Below are positions 60,130-64,000 of a stretch of 64,000 nt of DNA, piece by piece. A program made the position numbers and the translations under genes. The notes beneath the pieces were generated by a model that saw nothing but the letters and a program-made list of their open reading frames with translations, did no database searches and was not told where the DNA came from. The first letter of the stretch is position 1; the number at the start of each line of letters is the position of its first letter. This DNA is from Hoeflea sp. BAL378 (GTDB lineage Bacteria > Pseudomonadota > Alphaproteobacteria > Rhizobiales > Rhizobiaceae): contig NZ_JRJG01000001.1 of NCBI RefSeq assembly GCF_000759435.1, forward strand, positions 1 to 64,000, read 5' to 3'.

Positions 60130-61722
60130 ATGGGGCATACAGTTACCACGTCGCCGGATCGCGCGACCGACCGACCCAATGACACGGCTTCCCGGTTCGA
60201 TCCCATCGAACTCGAGATCCTGTGGAAGCGCCTGATCAGCGTCGTGGACGAGGCGTCCGCCGCTTTCGTGCGCACCTGTTTTTCGACCCTTGTGCGCGAC
60301 GGCAATGATTTCGCCATCGTCCTCACGGACGCCCAGGGCCGGTCCCTGGCGCAGTCGACCATGAGCCTGCCAGGATTCATCGGCTGTCTGCCGGCGACCG
60401 TGCGGCACTTCCTCGCCGCCTATCCGATCGAGACCATCAAGCCCGGCGACGTGTTCATCACCAACGATCCCTGGAAGGGCTCGGGGCATGTGCACGACGT
60501 GACGACGGCCACGCCGATCTTCTTCAAGGGCGAGCTCGTTGCGTTCGCCGCCGTTGTCTCGCACCTGCCGGATATCGGCGGCAAGCTGCGCAGCAATTCG
60601 AGCCGGGAGATCTACGAGGAAGGCCTGCAGATTCCGCTCATGAAGCTTCTCAACGCGGGCGAGCCGAACGAGGTGCTGATCGACATCATCAGGCAGAACA
60701 TCCGCGTGCCGGAGCAGGGGCTGGGCGATATCTGGGCGCAGGTCTCGGGGTGCCGCACCATGGGTGAGCGGCTGCAGGGACTGCTCGAGGTCACCGATCT
60801 CGAACTGCTGGGCGCGGAAGTGCGGCGTCGGTCGGAGAACGCCATGCGCGAGGCGATCCGGCGGATTCCGGACGGCGTCTACCGGTCGACCGTTCAGCAC
60901 GATGGCTTCGACGAGCCGATCCTGATCCAGTGCGAACTGACGGTCCGCGACGACACGATCTCGATCGACTACAAGGGCACGAGCAGCCAGTTGCCTTATG
61001 CGCTCAACGTCGTCCCGGTCTATGTCTTCGCCTACACCGTGTACGGGCTGAAGGCGCTCTTGTGTCCCGACATTCCCAACAATGAGGGCAGCTTCCTGCC
61101 GATCACCACCAGCGCTCCCGAGGGCTCGCTGCTCAATCCCACCTATCCTGCGGCGTCGGGCGGGCGAAGCGCCATCGGCCACCTGCTGCCCCTGGCCGTG
61201 TTCAAGGCGCTGGCCGACGTCCTTCCCGACAAGGTCTGGGCGGCGGGTTCGCCCAACTCCTCGATCACCATGTCCGGCGAACACAACGGCAGCCGCTTCG
61301 CGGTCGTCAACTTCCTCAACGCCGGGCAGGGCGCGACATCGCGACGGGATGGCTATTCCGCGCTCAGCTTCCCGGCAAACCTCGGAAACACGCCGGTGGA
61401 AATGATGGAAACCCTGGCGCCGATCAAGGTGCTGCGGCGTGAATTGCGCCGGGGCAGCGGCGGCCAAGGCCAGCACAGCGGCGGCCAGGGGATCTGCTTC
61501 GAATTCGAGGTCGCGCCCGGCGCCGGCGACGTGATGGCGTCCTTCCTCATGACCCAGATGAAATCGCCCACGGGCGGCCTGATGGGGGGTGGCGAAGGGC
61601 GGCCCGGGCGGCTCCTGCTCAATGGCGAGCCGAGCGACCCGACCATGCCGCGGGTGCTCAAGGCGGGCGACATCGTCTGCATGGAAACCGCCGGCGGCGG
61701 CGGCTACGGCAAGCCGAACTAG
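60130..61722 (+). CDS. hyuB: Hydantoinase/oxoprolinase subunit B
   Basis: 530 residues from the ATG at 60130. Family landmarks: DPIELEILWKRLISVVDEASAAFVRTCFSTLVRDGNDFAIVLTDAQGR, the metal-binding stretch ITNDPWKGSGHVHDVTTATPIFFKGELVAFAAVVSHLPDIGG, VNFLNAGQGATSRRDGYSALSFPANLGNTPVEMMETLAPI, and GGGEGRPGRLLLNG. The Asp/His residues of TNDP and GHVHD coordinate metal in known relatives. It works as a complex with HyuA. A Rid-family gene follows 30 bp downstream on the same strand. Confidence 0.92.
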   Translation: MGHTVTTSPDRATDRPNDTASRFDPIELEILWKRLISVVDEASAAFVRTCFSTLVRDGNDFAIVLTDAQGRSLAQSTMSLPGFIGCLPATVRHFLAAYPIETIKPGDVFITNDPWKGSGHVHDVTTATPIFFKGELVAFAAVVSHLPDIGGKLRSNSSREIYEEGLQIPLMKLLNAGEPNEVLIDIIRQNIRVPEQGLGDIWAQVSGCRTMGERLQGLLEVTDLELLGAEVRRRSENAMREAIRRIPDGVYRSTVQHDGFDEPILIQCELTVRDDTISIDYKGTSSQLPYALNVVPVYVFAYTVYGLKALLCPDIPNNEGSFLPITTSAPEGSLLNPTYPAASGGRSAIGHLLPLAVFKALADVLPDKVWAAGSPNSSITMSGEHNGSRFAVVNFLNAGQGATSRRDGYSALSFPANLGNTPVEMMETLAPIKVLRRELRRGSGGQGQHSGGQGICFEFEVAPGAGDVMASFLMTQMKSPTGGLMGGGEGRPGRLLLNGEPSDPTMPRVLKAGDIVCMETAGGGGYGKPN

Positions 61723-61752
61723 CCCGACATCACATCCAAAGGACACGACATC

Positions 61753-62109
61753 ATGACCGACACCGACATCACCCGTATCGACCAGAACCACCGGCGCAGC
61801 CGCGCCGTCGTCCATGGCGGGCTGGTCTATACCGCCGGGCAGGTGCCCGCCGATTATTCGCTCGACATCACCGGTCAGGGCGGGCAGGTGCTGGCCAGGA
61901 TCGACGAACTCCTCGAGGAAGCCGGGACCGACAAGAGCCGGGTCCTGTCGGCGCAGGTCTGGCTCAAGACGCGCGACGATCTGGCGGCCTTCAATGCCCT
62001 GTGGGACGCCTGGGTCGTGCCGGGGCACACGCCTGCGCGCATCTGCGGCTATGTCGCGATGAACAATCCGGACTGCCGGGTCGAAATCCAGGTGATTGCG
62101 GCTGTCTGA
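61753..62109 (+). CDS. Rid-family (YjgF/YER057c/UK114) protein
   Basis: 118 residues from the ATG at 61753, with AAGGA upstream. The pattern SRAVVHGGLVYTAGQVP, the middle VLSAQVWLKTRDDLAAFNALWDAWVVPGHTPARICGYVAMNNPDCRVEIQVIAAV places the conserved Arg in ARICGYV and again in CRVEIQV. RidA itself hydrolyses reactive enamines and imines, while catabolic Rid subfamilies act on other N-containing intermediates. Its position behind hyuAB suggests an imine or carbamoyl intermediate in this pathway. Confidence 0.9.
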   Translation: MTDTDITRIDQNHRRSRAVVHGGLVYTAGQVPADYSLDITGQGGQVLARIDELLEEAGTDKSRVLSAQVWLKTRDDLAAFNALWDAWVVPGHTPARICGYVAMNNPDCRVEIQVIAAV

Positions 62110-62428
62110 TCGGCCGGCCCTCTCACGCCCGAGCCGGCGACCGGCTTGGGCGCTGCTTGACCCGCGGCGACGGTCCTCGCGCGTGATGCGCCTGCTGCCC
62201 TCCGGACGTGGCGGCGGTCCCGAAGTGATTGTTGCCTCTGCGCAAATTCTGTGCGAGCTTTCAGCACGGCCCACATCCCAGGTTCGGACCGGCGGCTCCG
62301 AGGACGCGGCCGTGCCTGTATGTGCCGGCAGCCAGTAAGCATACGGGATAGAGCGACGACGGTCCCGGGAACGAGACTTTGACACGGTTCGATCCTATTC
62401 TGCAGGCTGATTGACTACGAGGTCCCGA
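62110..62428. other. 319-bp intergenic region upstream of the LysR gene
   Basis: No gene seen on either strand. A short hairpin AGCCGG-CGA-CCGGCT (62132-62146) soon after the Rid stop could act in mRNA 3'-end formation, though it lacks a T run. The rest should contain the LysR promoter; I see no clear -35/-10 pair and no copy of the AT-rich element found at 49104 and 55277. Confidence 0.4.
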
Positions 62429-63364
62429 ATGGGTGCACAAATATCGCTTCGACATCTGCGCTGCTTCGCGGCGGTCGCCGAGACACGGTCCTTCACCCTG
62501 GCTGCAAACCGGTTGTTCCAGACCCAGTCCTCGCTGACGGCGACGATCAAGCAGCTCGAGGATCTCGCCGGGCTCAGGCTCTTCGACCGCACCACCCGCC
62601 GCGTGGAGCTCACGCAGGATGCGATCTGGTTCAAGGGCGTGGCGGACAAGGTGCTGCGCGATTTCGACAATGCGATCGTCGACCTGCAGGCCGCGGCGCG
62701 AAGCCTGCGCGGGCATGTGCGCATCTCCGCCGCCTCGTCGATGATCACCCATGTGCTGACGCCGACGCTGCTCGCGTTCAGGGCCGCCTATCCCGACATC
62801 GCGATATCGGTCTACGACGAGGGGTCGGACAAGATCGAGCGCGCCGTGCTCGAAGGCAAGCGTGACTTCGGCCTGTCGAGCAGCCTGAACGCGTTCCCCG
62901 ACCTCGATTACACCCCTGTGCTGGCCGATACGTTCGGCGTCGTTGTCCCCAAGGACCACCCTCTCGCCAAGTGCAGCGGCAAGCTCACCTGGAGCCAATT
63001 GTCGAAGTTCGAGTATATCGGACTGACCAGCGACACCGGGATCGGGGCAACGCTGGCGGCCCAGCGCGAACTCGGGCTTGCCCAGATCGCGGAGGAGGAT
63101 TTCGACCATGCCTCCAGCACCAACTCGCTCTATGCGCTGTTGAAGTTGGGAGGCAAGTTCTCGGTGCTGCCGTCGCTCGCGGCGCATACCGATCCGCTGA
63201 GCGAGTTCGAATTCCGTGAGTTGAGCGAACCCAAGGTCGAGCGCGAGATCTGCCTGATCACGCGCCAGCTCCGGTCGCATTCGCCCACCACCATGCGCAT
63301 GCTCGAAACCCTGATTTCCACGATCAAGAACGGGCTGCAGGTGAAAGGCGTCAGGATCATCTAG
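62429..63364 (+). CDS. LysR-family transcriptional regulator
   Basis: 311 residues from the ATG at 62429, 6 bases after GAGG; a TTG at 62411 is a weaker alternative. The helix-turn-helix is LRHLRCFAAVAETRSFTLAANRLFQTQSSLTATIKQLEDLAGLRLFDRTTRRVELT, followed by the two-lobed effector domain (VRISAASSMITHVLTPTLLAFRAAYPDIAISVYD ... FGVVVPKDHPLAK). It is at the end of cluster C and transcribed in the same direction, so it probably controls the transporter and enzyme genes through the AT-rich leaders. Confidence 0.92.
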   Translation: MGAQISLRHLRCFAAVAETRSFTLAANRLFQTQSSLTATIKQLEDLAGLRLFDRTTRRVELTQDAIWFKGVADKVLRDFDNAIVDLQAAARSLRGHVRISAASSMITHVLTPTLLAFRAAYPDIAISVYDEGSDKIERAVLEGKRDFGLSSSLNAFPDLDYTPVLADTFGVVVPKDHPLAKCSGKLTWSQLSKFEYIGLTSDTGIGATLAAQRELGLAQIAEEDFDHASSTNSLYALLKLGGKFSVLPSLAAHTDPLSEFEFRELSEPKVEREICLITRQLRSHSPTTMRMLETLISTIKNGLQVKGVRII

Positions 63365-63428
63365 CCTGGCGGGCCGTGCCTTTGTCCTGTCGGGTGTATC
63401 TCCGGAAGCGTTTCCTGGGATCAGAGGG

Positions 63429-64000
63429 TCAGGACGAGCGCGAGAACAGGCCGCGGATCGCCGCCCAGAGAAGCGCGAAGCCGCTGATCGGCTTGGTGGC
63501 GGGGGCGGGAGCCGGCCGCGGCGCAGCGGCCGGCTGGGTGTCGGCGACCCCGGCCGTGGCCGGACCGGCCTTGCCGGCTTCGATCATGGCGCGCAGGTTC
63601 TCGGCGAACTGATTGGCGATCTGGGTGGCCACGGACTGGATCAGCCCGGTGCCTCGTCCATATTGCGCCACCAGTCCGGTCAGCGTCACATCGGTGACAA
63701 TATCGGCGCGCGACCCGGTCTCCGTGGGCGATACGTTGAAGGAAATGTCGGCGCTGGCCGTGCCGCGGCCCTTGACGTCCTGGCCGCCGGCCGTGAGCTG
63801 CGCATGGCGCGCGGCATCGTCCTGGTGCACGATCTTCGCGGTGCCGCCGAATGACAGGGCGACCGGGCCAAGGCGCACCGACACCTTGCCCTCATAGCCG
63901 CCGTCGGCCGTCTGGCCGGTCAACTCGGCTCCGGGAACGCACGGGGCAATGCGCGGAAAATCCATCAGGATGCGCCAGGCTTCATCTGCGGGCAGCGGGA
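63429..64000 (-). CDS. coxG: CoxG-type SRPBCC protein (partial, runs off the right edge)
   Basis: The frame is open to the window end: reading in from 64000 gives PLPADEAWRIL before MDFPRIAPCVPGAELTGQ, so the true start lies outside. The pattern FPRIAPCVPGAEL, YEGKVSVRLGPVALSFGGTAKIV and a polyproline/Ala tail ahead of a hydrophobic end (FALLWAAIRGLFSRSS) is typical of CoxG (CO dehydrogenase subunit G), a membrane-attached lipid-binding-fold protein that anchors CO-dehydrogenase-type enzymes. It fits the coxDE/XdhC/MocA-like cassette at 10-15 kb, 48 kb away. Confidence 0.85.
   Translation of the reverse strand, partial: PLPADEAWRILMDFPRIAPCVPGAELTGQTADGGYEGKVSVRLGPVALSFGGTAKIVHQDDAARHAQLTAGGQDVKGRGTASADISFNVSPTETGSRADIVTDVTLTGLVAQYGRGTGLIQSVATQIANQFAENLRAMIEAGKAGPATAGVADTQPAAAPRPAPAPATKPISGFALLWAAIRGLFSRSS

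Noticed and set aside
58029-61722. HyuAB as an acetone/acetophenone carboxylase
   Set aside because: The small gamma subunit gene and a sigma-54-type activator usual for acetone carboxylase are missing; Rid and TTT neighbours fit an N-containing or acidic substrate better.

Overview
The window is about 64 kb of high-GC chromosomal DNA from an alphaproteobacterium, most likely of the order Hyphomicrobiales (Rhizobiales). The main evidence is a purC-purS-purQ operon divergent from a DUF1476 gene (zeta subunit, the F1-ATPase inhibitor of alphaproteobacteria), a rhizobial-style RhlE helicase and a polar-growth type M23 peptidase. Genus cannot be decided from the sequence. I saw no tRNA, rRNA, CRISPR array, prophage or intact insertion sequence.

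Left part, 1-28.4 kb, is mostly housekeeping: purQ/purS/purC, the ATPase zeta subunit, purB, a P1-family Ntn-hydrolase, a periplasmic binding protein, a DEAD-box helicase, a fasciclin protein, an M23 endopeptidase, bcp peroxiredoxin, a 1125-residue AsmA/YhdP-like envelope protein, tyrS and anmK. Within it, 10.2-15.2 kb holds a tight cassette for maturing a CO-dehydrogenase/xanthine-oxidase type molybdenum hydroxylase: coxD (MoxR), coxE (VWA), a XdhC protein split into two genes, and a molybdopterin-binding/cytidylyltransferase fusion. The hydroxylase subunits themselves are not in the window. A coxG-like gene is cut by the right edge.

Right part, 28.4-63.4 kb, is a block of catabolic genes with three transporters and at least four regulators. 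(A) 28.4-40.1 kb: a TRAP transporter with thiolase, acyl-CoA ligase, nitronate-monooxygenase-like flavoprotein and hydrolase, divergent from a carotenoid-cleavage-type dioxygenase, a duplicated HxlR regulator, an IclR regulator and a hotdog thioesterase. This looks like cleavage of an alkene-linked substrate followed by CoA-dependent degradation. (B) 41.3-48.95 kb: a second TRAP transporter with 2-hydroxyacid dehydrogenase, RraA-type aldolase, KDG-kinase-like kinase, SDR and a DAD-type cupin, divergent from a GntR/FCD regulator with an evident palindromic operator; this reads as a sugar-acid pathway. (C) 49.3-63.4 kb: a tripartite tricarboxylate transporter, a beta-hydroxyacid dehydrogenase, a single-chain TPP enzyme, a split two-subunit TPP decarboxylase, an aldehyde dehydrogenase, HyuA/HyuB, a Rid protein and a LysR regulator. 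Its substrate is unknown, and it is the best candidate here for an undescribed pathway.

Non-coding structure of note: a perfect 25-bp inverted repeat beside purB, stem-loops directly behind two transporter binding-protein genes, a shared GGTCTAG motif in both divergent promoters of cluster A, and two similar AT-rich leader elements in cluster C. Functions are assigned by recognised motifs and family resemblance without database searches.
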